Assembly (NCBI RefSeq): GCF_001583435.1
Contig: NZ_CP013251.1
Coordinates: forward strand, 3,671,215 to 3,735,214
Direction of reading: 5' to 3'
DNA length: 64,000 bases
DNA from: Endozoicomonas montiporae CL-33
GTDB taxonomy: Bacteria > Pseudomonadota > Gammaproteobacteria > Pseudomonadales > Endozoicomonadaceae
A program made the position numbers and the translations under genes. The notes beneath the pieces are model-generated. The model was not told the origin of the DNA. It saw only the letters and a list, made by a program, of their open reading frames with translations, and ran no database searches. Below are positions 46,973 through 58,010 of the stretch, one piece after another. The first letter of the stretch is position 1; each line of letters starts with the position of its first letter.

Positions 46973-47809
46973 TCACAGCGTACCAACAGGACGGGATTCA
47001 TCCGTAATCCACTCACTCCAGGAACCCGGATAGAGCTTTGCGCCTGACAACCCTGCATATTCCATGGCCAGGAGGTTATGGCAAGCAGTCACACCCGAGC
47101 CACAGTAAAAAACAGGTTCCAGCCCGACAGGCAGTAAAGCGCTGAACGTCTGTTTGAGCTTTTCCGGTGACAGGAACCGCCCCTCATCATCCATATTGTC
47201 CGAGAAAGGGTGGCACAACGCTCCGGGAATATGACCAGCCTTTGCGTCTATGGGCTCCGACTCCCCTGCATAACGCTCATAAGACCGTGCATCAACCAAT
47301 ACAAAACGCGGATCTTCAAGTTGATCTGCAATCGTGTCGGCAGACACGGTTTCATTATCATGCAAGTGACTTACGAAATGACTGAAGCGAACTTCTGGTA
47401 ACTCGGAAGTTACAGGGTACTTGCCAGCCAGCCAGGCTTTATAACCACCATGCAGTACACTGACATGCCGGACACCTATCCAACGCAATTGCCACCATGC
47501 TCTTGCTGCCATGGCATGCCCACCATCGTCATAAACGACGACATGAATGTCATCGTTTATGCCCCAGCTGCAAACACGCTGCAAAAAAACATCCGGTTCA
47601 GGCAACGGATGTCGTCCTGTTTTCCCCAGGATAATGGTTCCCGACAAATCGTCTTCCAAATCAACATAACAGGCTCCCGGCAAATGTCCCTGCTGATACA
47701 AGGCACGTCCCGCAGAAGCATTGCCCAGATCATAACGGGCATCAATAATCACGATGCGATCATCATTCAGCAGAGTAGCCAGAACTTCTGGTTCAATCAG
47801 TGGCGACAT
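46973..47809 (-). CDS. sseA: sulfurtransferase with two rhodanese domains
   Basis: A 278-aa tandem rhodanese protein, probably 3-mercaptopyruvate sulfurtransferase. The start MSPLIEPEVLATLL (47809) is preferred; two upstream in-frame ATG codons (47821, 47851) exist. The first domain has IIDARYDLGNASAGRALYQQ; the second ends in the active-site loop YCGSGVTACHNLLAMEYAG. CGSGVTA is the mercaptopyruvate sulfurtransferase type of loop. The gene is followed convergently by the small protein gene at 46697. Confidence 0.9.
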   Translation of the reverse strand: MSPLIEPEVLATLLNDDRIVIIDARYDLGNASAGRALYQQGHLPGACYVDLEDDLSGTIILGKTGRHPLPEPDVFLQRVCSWGINDDIHVVVYDDGGHAMAARAWWQLRWIGVRHVSVLHGGYKAWLAGKYPVTSELPEVRFSHFVSHLHDNETVSADTIADQLEDPRFVLVDARSYERYAGESEPIDAKAGHIPGALCHPFSDNMDDEGRFLSPEKLKQTFSALLPVGLEPVFYCGSGVTACHNLLAMEYAGLSGAKLYPGSWSEWITDESRPVGTL

Positions 47810-47904
47810 TAAGTACTCCATTAACAGGCTGGAACAATGAGAGAGTACCACGGGCGGGAATCACACAACAGGAACACCCTGCTATCAGGCTATGGTTCCG
47901 GCGG

Positions 47905-48435
47905 CTATGGCTCTGGCGGCCATGGGCGTAAAGCATCGCCTTCAGCCCATGCTTTTACCCAGTCAGGCAATTCGGTTTTCCATTGCTCTATACCCATCTC
48001 ACGCAGTACATCCTCAGTGGGCACAGTGCCACTTTTACTGGTAATGGCCGTTCTCAACAGAACGGAGGAAACCGGTTGTCCTTTTACCCACATGGACTGC
48101 GCCACATAGGACCAGCGGCCTTCCATGCCCAACAGCTGAGTTCGCATGGTTACCCGGTCAAACATTCTGACCCGACGCCTGTAACGAACAGAACTGCCTG
48201 CGACCACAAATCCCCAGCGATTTTTTCTCAGTACAGCAGACAAGCCTGTTCGGATAGACAAATCAAAGCGGCCAATATCGTATAAAGTCAGCACGCGGCC
48301 ATTATTGACTTCCATAAACATATCCAGATCCAATGGCTGGCACCGAAAGGTGGTTTCACAAACACCATCAGCAGGGACGGGCGGAGCAAATCGCGCTTTG
48401 ATACTTGACGTCAGAAGACGTATAAAAGGGTACAT
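47905..48435 (-). CDS. acyl-CoA thioesterase-like (hotdog fold)
   Basis: A 176-aa hotdog-fold protein of the 4HBT/THEM6-like group. PLDLDMFMEVNNGRVLTLYDIGRF is the conserved N-terminal part with the DLDMFMEVNNGR motif, and VRYRRRVRMFDRVTMRTQL follows. It probably hydrolyses a thioester or binds an acyl chain; the substrate is unknown. It lies upstream of the sulfurtransferase gene on the same strand, about 95 bp apart. The C-terminus has a small tandem duplication in DNA (ggctatgg-type repeats near 47890-47925). Confidence 0.8.
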   Translation of the reverse strand: MYPFIRLLTSSIKARFAPPVPADGVCETTFRCQPLDLDMFMEVNNGRVLTLYDIGRFDLSIRTGLSAVLRKNRWGFVVAGSSVRYRRRVRMFDRVTMRTQLLGMEGRWSYVAQSMWVKGQPVSSVLLRTAITSKSGTVPTEDVLREMGIEQWKTELPDWVKAWAEGDALRPWPPEP

Positions 48436-48732
48436 AAAATCCTTTTTGATAATCTATTTATTAGAAGTTATAAAAATAGCGGTTGATTATCAGCCGTTCC
48501 AAGTTCACCAGAGAAACGAGACTTTTGCAACGCAGGAAAGAAGGGAAAACAAGGTTTTGAGGAAAGGTACAAAAAATAAACCCGCCAATTCCTTGGCAGG
48601 TTGTATCACATCCATGTGATGAGTGCTGTCCTTGCAATTACAAGATAACAATACCGGGATCAGACGAGCTATAGGCAGATGACAGTACTGCCTGTGAGAA
48701 ATATCCTACAAAATGCTTATCCATTCAAATTC

Positions 48733-49077
48733 TTACTGAATCCCGGCAGACTTATCCACTACCTGGTTATCAATAATGACTTTTTCAGAAAGAATACTGG
48801 AGATTTCATCCGAATCCTCCGTGCCATTCTGAATCACAATACGGGTCACGGAGCCTGCGCTGTCGTCTTTATCAAAGTCATAGCCTTCAGGAAACACCGG
48901 TTCATTGCCCATTGGTTCCTGGAACATAACGGTTTCCTCAACAACCGCTTCTGCTGGCAACTCCGTCGCAGCCTCTTTGTTGTCATCCGGCAATAGAAAC
49001 AGACCGGTGACAATTGCACCAATGCCCACTGCCAGACCTGCACCCCAAAGTACTTCCTTTCTCATATCAAACCTCAA
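48733..49077 (-). CDS. small membrane-anchored hypothetical protein
   Basis: A 114-aa protein with one N-terminal membrane helix (LWGAGLAVGIGAIVTGLFLL) and an acidic periplasmic part (DDNKEAATELPAEAVVEETV). Either of two close ATG codons could start it. No known domain. The 300 bp between it and the thioesterase gene contain no gene I can see. Confidence 0.6.
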   Translation of the reverse strand: MRFDMRKEVLWGAGLAVGIGAIVTGLFLLPDDNKEAATELPAEAVVEETVMFQEPMGNEPVFPEGYDFDKDDSAGSVTRIVIQNGTEDSDEISSILSEKVIIDNQVVDKSAGIQ

Positions 49078-49170
49078 GCCGAAAACGTTGCGACGACTTT
49101 ATGGGCATACCTTACCAAAACCAGTCCCGAGTCATCTAATTAGGGTTTACAACCATAACCGTTTATACTG

Positions 49171-50175
49171 GTGCTGTTAACTGATCTGTTACCAATAATC
49201 ATAAAAGAAACAACCGGAGTGCTGATGACCGACAACACTTCCTTTAGCCTGAGCTGTGTAGTACCCGTGTATAACGAAGGACCGGTCATTGCACAATTTC
49301 TGGAAGCGCTACAGGAACGGCTACAGGGAATCACGCCGGATTACGAGATTATCGTGGTGGACGACGGCAGCCAGGACAACACTGTCCAGCTGGTAGAAGG
49401 CTATTGCGACGGGCAACATATCAAGCTGCTTGAACTCTCCCGCAACTTTGGCAAGGAAACCGCGCTGACAGCAGGTATTGATGCCACAGACAGCGATGCT
49501 GTTATTCTGATCGATGCCGATTTTCAACACCCTCTGGACATGATTTCGGTCTTTGTCGATTACTGGCGGCAAGGCTATCAGATGGTCTACGGGATTCGTC
49601 AGGACAGAGACAACGAATCCTATCTCAAGAAAAAAGGTGCTCAACTCTTTTATCAGATCATGCACTACAGTACGGGAATAAATGTGCCTGCTCACGCCGG
49701 TGATTTCCGACTGATGGATCGCAAGGTGATTGAAGCCCTCAAATCCATGCCCGAACGCAACCGGTTTATGAAAGGCATCTACGCCTGGGTCGGGTACAAA
49801 ACCATCGGACTGCCTTTTCAGGTTCAGGATCGTATGGCCGGGGAATCCGGTTGGGGGTTTGCCAAACTGACCAGTCTCGCCTTATCCGGCATTACTGCAT
49901 TTACCACGTTACCATTGAGAATTGTGGGCGGACTGGGTCTGCTGATCTCGATTATCTCGGTGTTTTACGCCTTTTTCATTATATTCAGGACGCTTTTTCT
50001 CGGCACTCCTCTGCCCGGTTGGCCAACCGTCATCGTTGCCATTACGTTTATCGGAGGTATACAACTGCTGTCTCTCTGGGTGCTGGGGGAATACATCGCC
50101 GGTATATTCAATGAAGTCAAACAACGACCCAAATATCTGATTCAACGACAAATTGGTTTTAATAAAAAACAGTAA
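49171..50175 (+). CDS. GtrB-like polyprenyl-phosphate glycosyltransferase
   Basis: A 334-aa family 2 glycosyltransferase of the GtrB/DPM type, which loads a sugar onto undecaprenyl phosphate. A later start at MTDNTSFSLSCVVPVYNEGP (49225) is more usual for the family. DYEIIVVDDGSQDNTV and VILIDADFQHPLDMI hold the DxD-like catalytic acids, and two C-terminal membrane helices anchor it. It heads a four-gene operon with a GtrA flippase-like gene, a ChbG/YdjC deacetylase and a GT39 transferase. Confidence 0.9.
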   Translation: MLLTDLLPIIIKETTGVLMTDNTSFSLSCVVPVYNEGPVIAQFLEALQERLQGITPDYEIIVVDDGSQDNTVQLVEGYCDGQHIKLLELSRNFGKETALTAGIDATDSDAVILIDADFQHPLDMISVFVDYWRQGYQMVYGIRQDRDNESYLKKKGAQLFYQIMHYSTGINVPAHAGDFRLMDRKVIEALKSMPERNRFMKGIYAWVGYKTIGLPFQVQDRMAGESGWGFAKLTSLALSGITAFTTLPLRIVGGLGLLISIISVFYAFFIIFRTLFLGTPLPGWPTVIVAITFIGGIQLLSLWVLGEYIAGIFNEVKQRPKYLIQRQIGFNKKQ

Positions 50176-50195
50176 CACGACGACAACGGTCATTC

Positions 50196-50561
50196 ATGCA
50201 GATCATTAAGTTTACCGTGGTAGGGGCCTTTGCGGCGTTGGTTCACCTGATCACACTCTGGCTGGGTGTGAACTTTCTGGCACTGGACCCTGTGATTGGC
50301 AATATCATTGCTTTTGTCTTTGCTTTTACAGCCAGCTTTTGCGGTCAAAGCCTGTGGACATTTAATCACAAATCCCATAATCCCTCGGCTGCACTGCGCT
50401 ACCTGATGGTACAGTTACTTTGCAGCTTCTTACTGAATCAGTCTTTCTATACGTTGCTGATTGTTTACACATCGCTGCATTATCTGGTGTCCAGTTTTAT
50501 TGTCCTGATCACTATTCCTGTTATCACCTTTACTCTCAGCAAATACTGGGCGTTTCGATGA
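50196..50561 (+). CDS. GtrA-family membrane protein
   Basis: A 121-aa protein with four membrane helices (IKFTVVGAFAALVHLITLWL and so on) of the GtrA family, thought to flip polyprenyl-linked sugars. It starts about 20 bp after gtrB and its stop overlaps the next start (ATGA), so the three are translated from one message. In serotype-converting phages gtrA-gtrB are followed by a specific transferase; here the fourth gene takes that place. Confidence 0.9.
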   Translation: MQIIKFTVVGAFAALVHLITLWLGVNFLALDPVIGNIIAFVFAFTASFCGQSLWTFNHKSHNPSAALRYLMVQLLCSFLLNQSFYTLLIVYTSLHYLVSSFIVLITIPVITFTLSKYWAFR

Positions 50562-51385
50562 AAAAGCTGACTCTTTGCGCAGACGACTATGGTATGCACC
50601 CTCAGGTATCGAGAGCAATTGTTGAACTGATTCAACAACAGCGAGTTCAGGCCACCAGCTGCCTGGTAACTTCAGATTACTGGCAAGAGTCTGTTCATTT
50701 TGTCAACGATATCCGAACTCAGGCTGATATCGGCCTGCACCTGAACTTTACCGAAGGTAGCGGCCTCAGTAATGCCTTTGTTAATGGTCTGCCCGGTCTG
50801 GGAAAAATGCTGGCACTCAGTCATCTGCGCCTGCTGAATACCGGTCATCTGGTGGAAGAAATTTCTGCACAGTTTGAAGCCTTTACCTCGGCAACTGGTT
50901 TTTTTCCTGATTTTATCGACGGTCATCAGCATGTACATCATTTGCCTCAGGTTCGCGACGCCCTGCTGAAAGTGATCAGTCGTTATTCCTTATCTGAACG
51001 TTTTTGGGTTCGAAGTGCTTATCCAATGGTATCTGCAACGTCAGACTTAAAAGCCCAAATTATTGTAGGCAGTGGTGCCAAGGCATTTTCCAGACAACTG
51101 CAAAGCAATAGCATTCATCATAATTCATCGTTTGCGGGTGTATATTCCCTGACACCCAACCAGCCTTTCAGACAGTACATGCGACAATGGATGCATCATT
51201 TGCAACACTATGGATTGGTGATGTGCCACCCTGCACGCGCGGCCAGTCCGGGTCAGTTTGACCACTCCAGAACCCGGCTGCAGGAATATAACTACCTTAA
51301 AAGTCAAGAGTTCATTGCTGACTGCAGAGAAAACACCATTAAGCTTGTGAGGTTTTCAATAAACCATGGATCACCCGCATCCTGA
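50558..51385 (+). CDS. ChbG/YdjC-family deacetylase
   Basis: A 275-aa YdjC/ChbG-type carbohydrate deacetylase. The start MKKLTLCADDYGMHPQVSRA (50558) overlaps the gtrA stop and carries the family's first metal aspartates (ADDYG). GLHLNFTEGSGLS and FIDGHQHVHHLPQVRDALL give the metal-binding histidines. It may deacetylate the sugar or lipid-linked sugar handled by the other genes of this operon, which is inference from context. Its end overlaps the GT39 gene by about 20 bp. Confidence 0.9.
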   Translation: MKKLTLCADDYGMHPQVSRAIVELIQQQRVQATSCLVTSDYWQESVHFVNDIRTQADIGLHLNFTEGSGLSNAFVNGLPGLGKMLALSHLRLLNTGHLVEEISAQFEAFTSATGFFPDFIDGHQHVHHLPQVRDALLKVISRYSLSERFWVRSAYPMVSATSDLKAQIIVGSGAKAFSRQLQSNSIHHNSSFAGVYSLTPNQPFRQYMRQWMHHLQHYGLVMCHPARAASPGQFDHSRTRLQEYNYLKSQEFIADCRENTIKLVRFSINHGSPAS

Positions 51386-52898
51386 TGCCAATGATACGCT
51401 GAAACACCCTTTACGATGGCTCGGTCTCCTTTGCCTGTTTCAGATTACCCTGTGGACACTGGCTCCCAACTGGGTTCGGCACACACTTAATTCCGACACG
51501 CTGGAAGGCATCACCTGGGGCAACCTCTGGCAATGGGGTTACGACAAACACCCGCCACTGGCGGCCTGGATAACAGCCCTGTTTGCCCGGTTGAGTGAAA
51601 CTTCAGACCTTCCGGTCTACTTTCTGGCGCAGTTGTCCATTGTTATTGTTTTTATTGCTGTATGGCGGCTGGCCAGAGAATATCTACCCACCCATGGCGC
51701 ACTACTGGCTGTTTTTTTATTACAGGGTGTTTTGTTTTATAGCAACCGGATAGAAAGGGTAACACCCGACACCATTCAGGGTCCTGTCTGGGCGCTGCTG
51801 GCACTGACCTTTTATTTTGCGGTCACTCGTGAATCGCTCAAATACTGGTTATTAACCGGCGTTTTGGCAGGTCTTGCGATTTTGGCAAAGTATCAGGCTG
51901 CCGTTTTGTTTCTGCCTCTTTTGGTGGTGTTGTTCATTACCAAAGAAGGCATAAGCAACCTGAAAACAGCAGGCCCATGGCTGGGCGGAGTCGTTGCCGC
52001 CCTGATTGCTTTACCGCACGTACATTGGCTGATGGAGAATGACTTTGCAGCGGTTGGTTATCTGGAAGACACTTACGTTAATAATCCTGATATTCAATCC
52101 AGTTCGCGCTTTTATTACCCGCTATCCTTCACCATCAACAGTTTTAACAACATTATTCCCCTGTTGCTGCTATGCATTCCCCTTTACTGCGCCAGAACGC
52201 AAGACAGCCACTACAGCGCATTCAAATCCCGTTTTCTTACGGCTATTGCACTGGGACCGTTTGTGCTGACTCTATTGTTTGGGCTAGTAACCGGAGAAAA
52301 GCTGATCCCCCGCTGGGCAACCCCTTACTTCGCCTGGCTACCACTGTTTCTTCTGGTCAGGTTGCAGCCCGAAATACCCTACAAACGATTCAAAACCCTC
52401 GTTGTCTGCTGCTTAGCACTTGGTCTCACTTTCTGTGCCTTAAGAACCGGTTATCAGTACTATAAGCCCTTATATAAAGAACGGTTCTGGGAATCAGACG
52501 AATACATGCCTGCCCGCGAAGAGATGGCCTACGCCGAAAAACTCTGGCAGAAGCATCACGATTACCCAATGCCTTATTTGGGCGGATTACATTACCACAT
52601 CGCCGAACTGGCAGCCTACAGCCAGTATGACCCGATCCCCTTTTTTGGACTGAATCCTGCTGAAAGCCTGTGGATGGATCCTGCCGACTTTCGTACCAAG
52701 GGTGGTATGATTCTGATACGTCATGGCCGAAAGAAAACAGGAGAAGTACAGGAACGTTTAAAGAGCAATTACCCTGAAGCCATTTATATAGGCAGCCATA
52801 ACTTCAAACCTGTCAGCCGTCTGGATGTAGAGCCACCGATAGAATTCACAACAGATTACTATCTGCTGGAACCTGAGCCAGACAAAGAAATGCCTTAA
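51366..52898 (+). CDS. GT39-type (ArnT-like) membrane glycosyltransferase
   Basis: A 510-aa integral membrane GT-C glycosyltransferase with about ten helices. GYDKHPPLAAWITALFARLS is the first periplasmic loop of the family with the acidic and HPP residues, and ILAKYQAAVLFLPLLVVLFI is a conserved helix pair. ArnT-like enzymes move a sugar from undecaprenyl phosphate to lipid A or another acceptor. With gtrB, gtrA and the deacetylase it likely forms one envelope glycan-modification pathway. The acceptor is unknown. Confidence 0.88.
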   Translation: MDHPHPDANDTLKHPLRWLGLLCLFQITLWTLAPNWVRHTLNSDTLEGITWGNLWQWGYDKHPPLAAWITALFARLSETSDLPVYFLAQLSIVIVFIAVWRLAREYLPTHGALLAVFLLQGVLFYSNRIERVTPDTIQGPVWALLALTFYFAVTRESLKYWLLTGVLAGLAILAKYQAAVLFLPLLVVLFITKEGISNLKTAGPWLGGVVAALIALPHVHWLMENDFAAVGYLEDTYVNNPDIQSSSRFYYPLSFTINSFNNIIPLLLLCIPLYCARTQDSHYSAFKSRFLTAIALGPFVLTLLFGLVTGEKLIPRWATPYFAWLPLFLLVRLQPEIPYKRFKTLVVCCLALGLTFCALRTGYQYYKPLYKERFWESDEYMPAREEMAYAEKLWQKHHDYPMPYLGGLHYHIAELAAYSQYDPIPFFGLNPAESLWMDPADFRTKGGMILIRHGRKKTGEVQERLKSNYPEAIYIGSHNFKPVSRLDVEPPIEFTTDYYLLEPEPDKEMP

Positions 52899-52900
52899 CA

Positions 52901-52940
52901 AAAAAGCCGCTCCATGCTGAATAGCAAAGAGCGGCTTTAT
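52901..52940. terminator. bidirectional terminator
   Basis: Stem aaagccgctc (52903-52912) with gagcggcttt (52929-52938), T-rich in the plus direction and A-rich on its left side. It lies between the convergent GT39 and lipoprotein genes and can serve both. Confidence 0.85.
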
Positions 52941-52960
52941 AGAATCTGACGCACTAACGC

Positions 52961-53431
52961 TTACTGAACGCGCACCACACGGCTGGTTGTGCCTTGGGTC
53001 AGAACCTTCACCCGATCACCGGCGTTAAAAGTCGCAGCAGGATCATGCTGCTGAACCACAGAGACATAAGAACCATCTTCCAAACGCACAGTAATTTCAA
53101 TGCCCTGTTTGGTGGTGAGCTTTTTCTCGGCCATATTACCGAGTACACCGCCAGCCACAGCACCGGCAATACCACCAATAATGCCTTCATTGCGCCCACC
53201 AATCTGGGAACCCAGAACGGCACCGGTTGCACCGCCCGCCAGTGTACCCACTTCACCCTCAGTGCCTTGAAGTTTTACAAAACGGGCTTCAGCCACTGTG
53301 CCAAAACGGACAACCTGCATCTGTCTCGCTTCACCACTGGAATAAGTGGTACCCGTCAAATCGGACATACAGCCGGTCAGCGAAACGGCAACAAGGACAG
53401 CAAGGCCAGCCTGTTTGATTTTGTTTGTCAT
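52961..53431 (-). CDS. glycine-zipper outer membrane lipoprotein (SlyB-like)
   Basis: A 156-aa lipoprotein from MTNKIKQAGLAVLV; this start follows a GGAG site nine bases upstream. The lipobox LTGC gives the lipidated cysteine. A glycine-zipper region (GGATGAVLGSQIGGRNEGIIGG) covers the middle, and the C-terminal beta part (GIEITVRLEDGSYVSVVQQH) is typical of SlyB/Pcp-like proteins. It is thought to sit in the outer membrane and support envelope integrity. Confidence 0.88.
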   Translation of the reverse strand: MTNKIKQAGLAVLVAVSLTGCMSDLTGTTYSSGEARQMQVVRFGTVAEARFVKLQGTEGEVGTLAGGATGAVLGSQIGGRNEGIIGGIAGAVAGGVLGNMAEKKLTTKQGIEITVRLEDGSYVSVVQQHDPAATFNAGDRVKVLTQGTTSRVVRVQ

Positions 53432-53510
53432 AAATGTCATCTCCTGCATCATCCTTTATTGCCAACCGCTCAGGGTATGATGTTTAGTGTTAAAAAAGGA
53501 GCGGCCTTTT

Positions 53511-53687
53511 ATACCAATTCCATCTTCTAAACATGAATTGCGCAGCCATTCCAAACCACTGGCTCTGCGTCAGAACTCCTCGCAATACCCAAAGGGCACA
53601 AGTAGCCAGCTATTACTCGTCATTCTTCCTTGCCCAGCGATTTAGAATGACTTGCTCATGGTCATATTTAGAAGACGGAATTGGTAT
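53511..53687 (-). repeat. palindromic element family, copy 3
   Basis: A 177-bp copy in the opposite orientation to copies 1 and 2 (the tgaattgcgcagcc side is on the left) and the most diverged of the four in its centre. It lies between the lipoprotein gene and the 3' end of purL, about 75 bp from the purL stop. Confidence 0.86.
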
Positions 53688-53761
53688 TACAAGCCTGCTC
53701 CTTTATTGTACTCATTGGAGCCTCTGCCAGTCAGGGAGTTACAACCCTATCAGCCAGATTA

Positions 53762-56700
53762 TCAGTCAACCCACACTCGTGCATTGCGGAACATCCGCAA
53801 CCAGGGCGAATCATCCTGCCAGTTGTCCGGATGCCAGCTGTTCTGAACGGTTCTGAAGACTCGCTCAGGATGGGGCATCATAATCGTCACCCTGCCATCG
53901 GCAGAGGTCAGGCCGGTAATCCCGCCGGGTGAACCATTAGGGTTGTAAGGATAGCGTTCTGTCGCCTGCCCCTGGTTATCCACATAGCGCAATGTCAATT
54001 GCCCGGACTCCTGCAGATGCTGAATATGCTCTGCCTTGCGAAACTCGGCATGGCCTTCACCATGAGCCACGGCAATCGGCATACGGGAGCCTTCCATGCC
54101 ACGCAGGAAGATTGAGTGACTTTTCTGAACTTCCACCATGGCAAACCGTGCTTCGAACTGCTCGGACTGATTGCGCACAAAATGCGGCCACGCCTCGGCA
54201 CCGGGAATCAGCTCATGGAGATTGGAGAACATCTGGCAACCGTTGCAGACACCCAGAGCAAAGCTGTTTTTCCGATCGAAGAAGGCAGCAAACTGTTCAC
54301 GGGCACGACGGTTGAACAAAATAGATTTCGCCCAACCTTCCCCTGCACCCAGCACATCACCGTAAGAGAAGCCGCCACAGGCCACCAAACCGGTAAATTC
54401 ATCCAGCTGACGGCGACCATTCAGGATATCGCTCATATGCACATCAACAGCCGCAAAACCTGCCTTATCGAAGGCTGCCGCCATTTCTACATGGCCGTTT
54501 ACACCCTGCTCTCGCAGAATAGCGACCTGAGGACGAACACCGGTGGCAATGAAGGGCGCCGCCACATCGTTATTGATATCAAATGGCAAAGAGGCATGCA
54601 GACCCGAATCACGATCGTCCAGCAGGTTATCAAACTCCTGACGAGCACACTCGGGATTGTCACGCAGCGCCTGGATTCGATAGCTGGTTTCTGCCCACCA
54701 GCGTTGATATTTCACACGGCTTTCAGACGTCAGCGTCTTGCCCCTGAACAGCAGGTTCACACGCTGATCCTGACGCAGGGTACCAATGGTGTGAGTACAT
54801 TCACCCAAACCCGCTTCTGCCAGAATATCCTTAACCCTTCCTTTATCCTGCGCACGCACCTGAAGAACCGCACCCAGTTCTTCGTTAAACAGTGCTGGCA
54901 GAATATCATCCGATGACTGAACCAGTTTCTCCAGATGAATGTCCATGCCGGCACGTCCGGCAAAGGCCATCTCGACCAGCGTGGTAAACAGGCCACCGTC
55001 AGCACGGTCGTGATAAGCCAGCAAAAGTCCCTGTTCCATCAATTGCTGAATAGCAACAAAGTAAGCTTTCAGGTCTTCTGCAGAATCGACATCGGCAGCC
55101 GTATCACCAATCTGTCCGAACACCTGTGCCAGAGCCGAACCACCCAGACGGTTTTTGCCACGACCCAGATCTACTAACAGCAGGCGGCTATCGCCTTTGT
55201 CCAGCCGTACCTGAGGCGTCACTGTTTTACGAACATCTTTGACCGGAGCAAAAGCTGAAATCACCAGAGACAGTGGCGAGGTGACCGACTTGTCTTCACC
55301 CTCTTCTTTCCAGCTGGTGCGCATGGACATAGAATCCTTGCCTACAGGAATCGCGATACCCAGTTCGGGGCACAGCTCCATACCCACCGCCTTGACGGTT
55401 TCATAGAGTTTTTCGTCTTCACCGGGATGACCGGCAGGAGCCATCCAGTTGGCAGATAACTTGATATCACCCATCTTTTCAATGCGGGCAGACGCAATAT
55501 TGGTAATCGCTTCACCAATCGCCATACGACCGGAAGCCGGACCGTTGATAATCGCCACAGGTGTACGTTCACCCATGGACATGGCTTCACCCGTGTAGGT
55601 ATCAAAAGAGGTGGTAGTGACCGCACAGTTGGCAACCGGCACCTGCCAGGGGCCGACCATCTGATCCCGGGTGACCTGACCGGTAATGGTTCGGTCACCG
55701 ATGGTGATCAGGAAACTTTTGCTGGCAACAGAGGGCAGTTTTAAAACACGCTCATAAGCTTCTTCCAGCGATATGCCACTCAGATCGATGGCATCCTGTT
55801 TAACCTGAACCGACTCCACATCCCGATGCATGCGAGGCGGTTTACCCAGCAGAACGTCCAACGGCATGTCCACCGGCTTATTGTCAAAGTGCGAGTCTTC
55901 AACCAGCAAGTGTTTTTCTTCTGTCGCTTCACCCACCACCGCATACAGACAACGCTCACGCTGACAGATAGCTTCAAACAGCTCCATATTTTCCGGAGCC
56001 ACTGCCATCACGTAACGTTCCTGAGATTCGTTACACCACAGAGCCAGAGGTGACATGCCCGGCTCGTCATTCAGAATGTCCCGCATCTGGAAACGACCGC
56101 CACGATCTCCGTCGCTAACCAGCTCGGGCAATGCGTTGGACAAACCACCTGCGCCTACGTCATGGATAAAGGCAATAGGGTTCTCGTCACCTAGCTGCCA
56201 GCATTGATCAATGACTTCCTGACAGCGGCGTTCCATCTCCGGGTTATCCCGCTGAACGCTGGCAAAATCGAGATCTTCCTGCCCCTCACCCGATGTCATG
56301 GATGAAGCTGCACCACCACCCAGACCAATCTGCATGGCCGGGCCACCCAGAACAATCAGTTTGGCGCCGACAGGTATTTCACCCTTTTCAACATGATCAG
56401 CCCGGATATTACCCAGACCGCCCGCCAACATGATGGGTTTGTGATAGCCACGCACTTCCTCACCGGTTGCAGCCTTGGCAGTCTGTTCGTAAGTTCGGAA
56501 GTAGCCGCACAGGTTCGGGCGACCAAACTCGTTGTTGAAACCGGCACCACCCAGTGGGCCATCGATCATGATATCCAGCGCGGAGACAATGCGACCGGGT
56601 TTGCCATAGCCCTTTTCCCATGGCTGTTCGTAGCCGGGAATATTCAGGTTGGAAACGGTAAAGCCGGTAAGACCCGCCTTGGGTTTGGAGCCTTTACCCG

Positions 56701-57724
56701 TTGCGCCTTCATCACGAATTTCCCCGCCAGAGCCTGTCGCAGCACCTGCCCAGGGAGCAATAGCGGTTGGATGGTTGTGGGTTTCCATCTTCATCAGGAT
56801 ATGAATCGATTCCTGATGGTAGTCGTAGGTTTTGGTTTCCGGGTTTGGGAAGAAACGGCCAGCTCTGAAGCCTTCAATCACCGACGCGTTATCTTTGTAG
56901 GCCGACAACACGCCTTCACTGCTCATGGTGTGAGTATTGCGAATCATCTGAAACAGCGAATGATCCTGTTTCTGCCCGTCAATAGTCCATGTGGCATTGA
57001 AGATTTTATGGCGGCAATGTTCCGAGTTGGCCTGTGCAAACATCATCAGCTCGACATCGGTCGGATTCCGCTTCAGCCTGATGTAGCTCTCAACCAGATA
57101 GTCAACTTCATCGTCTGCCAGCGCAAGACCCAGTGACTGGTTTGCCTGTTCCAGAGCTTGTTTGCCACCATCCAGAACATCAACGGTGGTCAGAGGAGCT
57201 GGCCCGGACTCTGCAAACAGGGCTTCAGCGGCCTGCAGATCATCCAGTACCGCTTCGGTCATTCGGTCATGGATTAACTCGCTGACTATAGAGACCTGCT
57301 GTTCAGTCAACGCTTCTTCAGCATGAATGTAATAGGCAATGCCGCGCTCAATGCGCTGAACATTACTTAAGCCACAGTTATGAGCAATATCAGACGCTTT
57401 ACTGGACCAGGGAGAAATTGTACCGGGACGGGGCAGCACCAGCAGAAGCTTTCCTGTGCTGCTGCCTTCCTGTAAACGGGGGCCATAGGTCAACAGTTGC
57501 TTCAGAACCATCAGTTCCTGTTCAGACAGCGCCTCACTGTTCTGAACGAAATGCTGGTAGTCAGCAAAAACACCGGACACTTCCGGAATAGCGTTTTGTA
57601 GAGTTTCCAGCAATTTTTTGCTGCGAAACGGAGAAAGGGCGGGAGCACCACGCAATATCAGCATGCTTTTACCGTGAAAATACAGTTTATGAAGCTGAAA
57701 GCTCATCACAGGCAGCCTGTTCAC
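53762..57724 (-). CDS. purL: phosphoribosylformylglycinamidine synthase
   Basis: A large single-chain FGAM synthase, about 1300 aa, of purine synthesis step 4. The frame is 1320 codons; the family start is probably [14 protein letters not shown] (57664), with two earlier ATG codons in frame. The synthetase part has [16 protein letters not shown] and [23 protein letters not shown]. The C-terminal glutaminase domain has [18 protein letters not shown] and the nucleophile cysteine in [19 protein letters not shown]. No neighbouring purine genes are seen. Palindromic elements flank it on both sides. Confidence 0.97.
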   Translation of the reverse strand: MNRLPVMSFQLHKLYFHGKSMLILRGAPALSPFRSKKLLETLQNAIPEVSGVFADYQHFVQNSEALSEQELMVLKQLLTYGPRLQEGSSTGKLLLVLPRPGTISPWSSKASDIAHNCGLSNVQRIERGIAYYIHAEEALTEQQVSIVSELIHDRMTEAVLDDLQAAEALFAESGPAPLTTVDVLDGGKQALEQANQSLGLALADDEVDYLVESYIRLKRNPTDVELMMFAQANSEHCRHKIFNATWTIDGQKQDHSLFQMIRNTHTMSSEGVLSAYKDNASVIEGFRAGRFFPNPETKTYDYHQESIHILMKMETHNHPTAIAPWAGAATGSGGEIRDEGATGKGSKPKAGLTGFTVSNLNIPGYEQPWEKGYGKPGRIVSALDIMIDGPLGGAGFNNEFGRPNLCGYFRTYEQTAKAATGEEVRGYHKPIMLAGGLGNIRADHVEKGEIPVGAKLIVLGGPAMQIGLGGGAASSMTSGEGQEDLDFASVQRDNPEMERRCQEVIDQCWQLGDENPIAFIHDVGAGGLSNALPELVSDGDRGGRFQMRDILNDEPGMSPLALWCNESQERYVMAVAPENMELFEAICQRERCLYAVVGEATEEKHLLVEDSHFDNKPVDMPLDVLLGKPPRMHRDVESVQVKQDAIDLSGISLEEAYERVLKLPSVASKSFLITIGDRTITGQVTRDQMVGPWQVPVANCAVTTTSFDTYTGEAMSMGERTPVAIINGPASGRMAIGEAITNIASARIEKMGDIKLSANWMAPAGHPGEDEKLYETVKAVGMELCPELGIAIPVGKDSMSMRTSWKEEGEDKSVTSPLSLVISAFAPVKDVRKTVTPQVRLDKGDSRLLLVDLGRGKNRLGGSALAQVFGQIGDTAADVDSAEDLKAYFVAIQQLMEQGLLLAYHDRADGGLFTTLVEMAFAGRAGMDIHLEKLVQSSDDILPALFNEELGAVLQVRAQDKGRVKDILAEAGLGECTHTIGTLRQDQRVNLLFRGKTLTSESRVKYQRWWAETSYRIQALRDNPECARQEFDNLLDDRDSGLHASLPFDINNDVAAPFIATGVRPQVAILREQGVNGHVEMAAAFDKAGFAAVDVHMSDILNGRRQLDEFTGLVACGGFSYGDVLGAGEGWAKSILFNRRAREQFAAFFDRKNSFALGVCNGCQMFSNLHELIPGAEAWPHFVRNQSEQFEARFAMVEVQKSHSIFLRGMEGSRMPIAVAHGEGHAEFRKAEHIQHLQESGQLTLRYVDNQGQATERYPYNPNGSPGGITGLTSADGRVTIMMPHPERVFRTVQNSWHPDNWQDDSPWLRMFRNARVWVD

Positions 57725-57850
57725 TGCTTATGACGCACTGTTCAGCAGAACTCAGGGGGATCAAGGCGGCTATGATAATCGAAACTGCGGTACGGAAACC
57801 AGTCATGGTAAATACACATCACTGCTTATTCCTGCTCCGGTCAGTCACTA

Positions 57851-58010
57851 ATACCAATTCCACCTTCTAAACATAAATTGCGCAGCCATTCTGAATCACG
57901 GGAGCTGCGTTGGAACTCCTCGCAATAGCTCGCTATTACTCGTCGTTCCGCCTTGTCCCGTGACCCAGAATGACTTGCTCATGATCATATTTAGAAAGCG
58001 GAATTGGTAT
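57851..58010 (-). repeat. palindromic element family, copy 4
   Basis: A 160-bp copy, the shortest and cleanest of the four (ends ataccaattcc and ggaattggtat). It reads in the same direction as copy 3. Its right-hand end overlaps the 3' end of the tadA frame and supplies the stop codon. Confidence 0.92.
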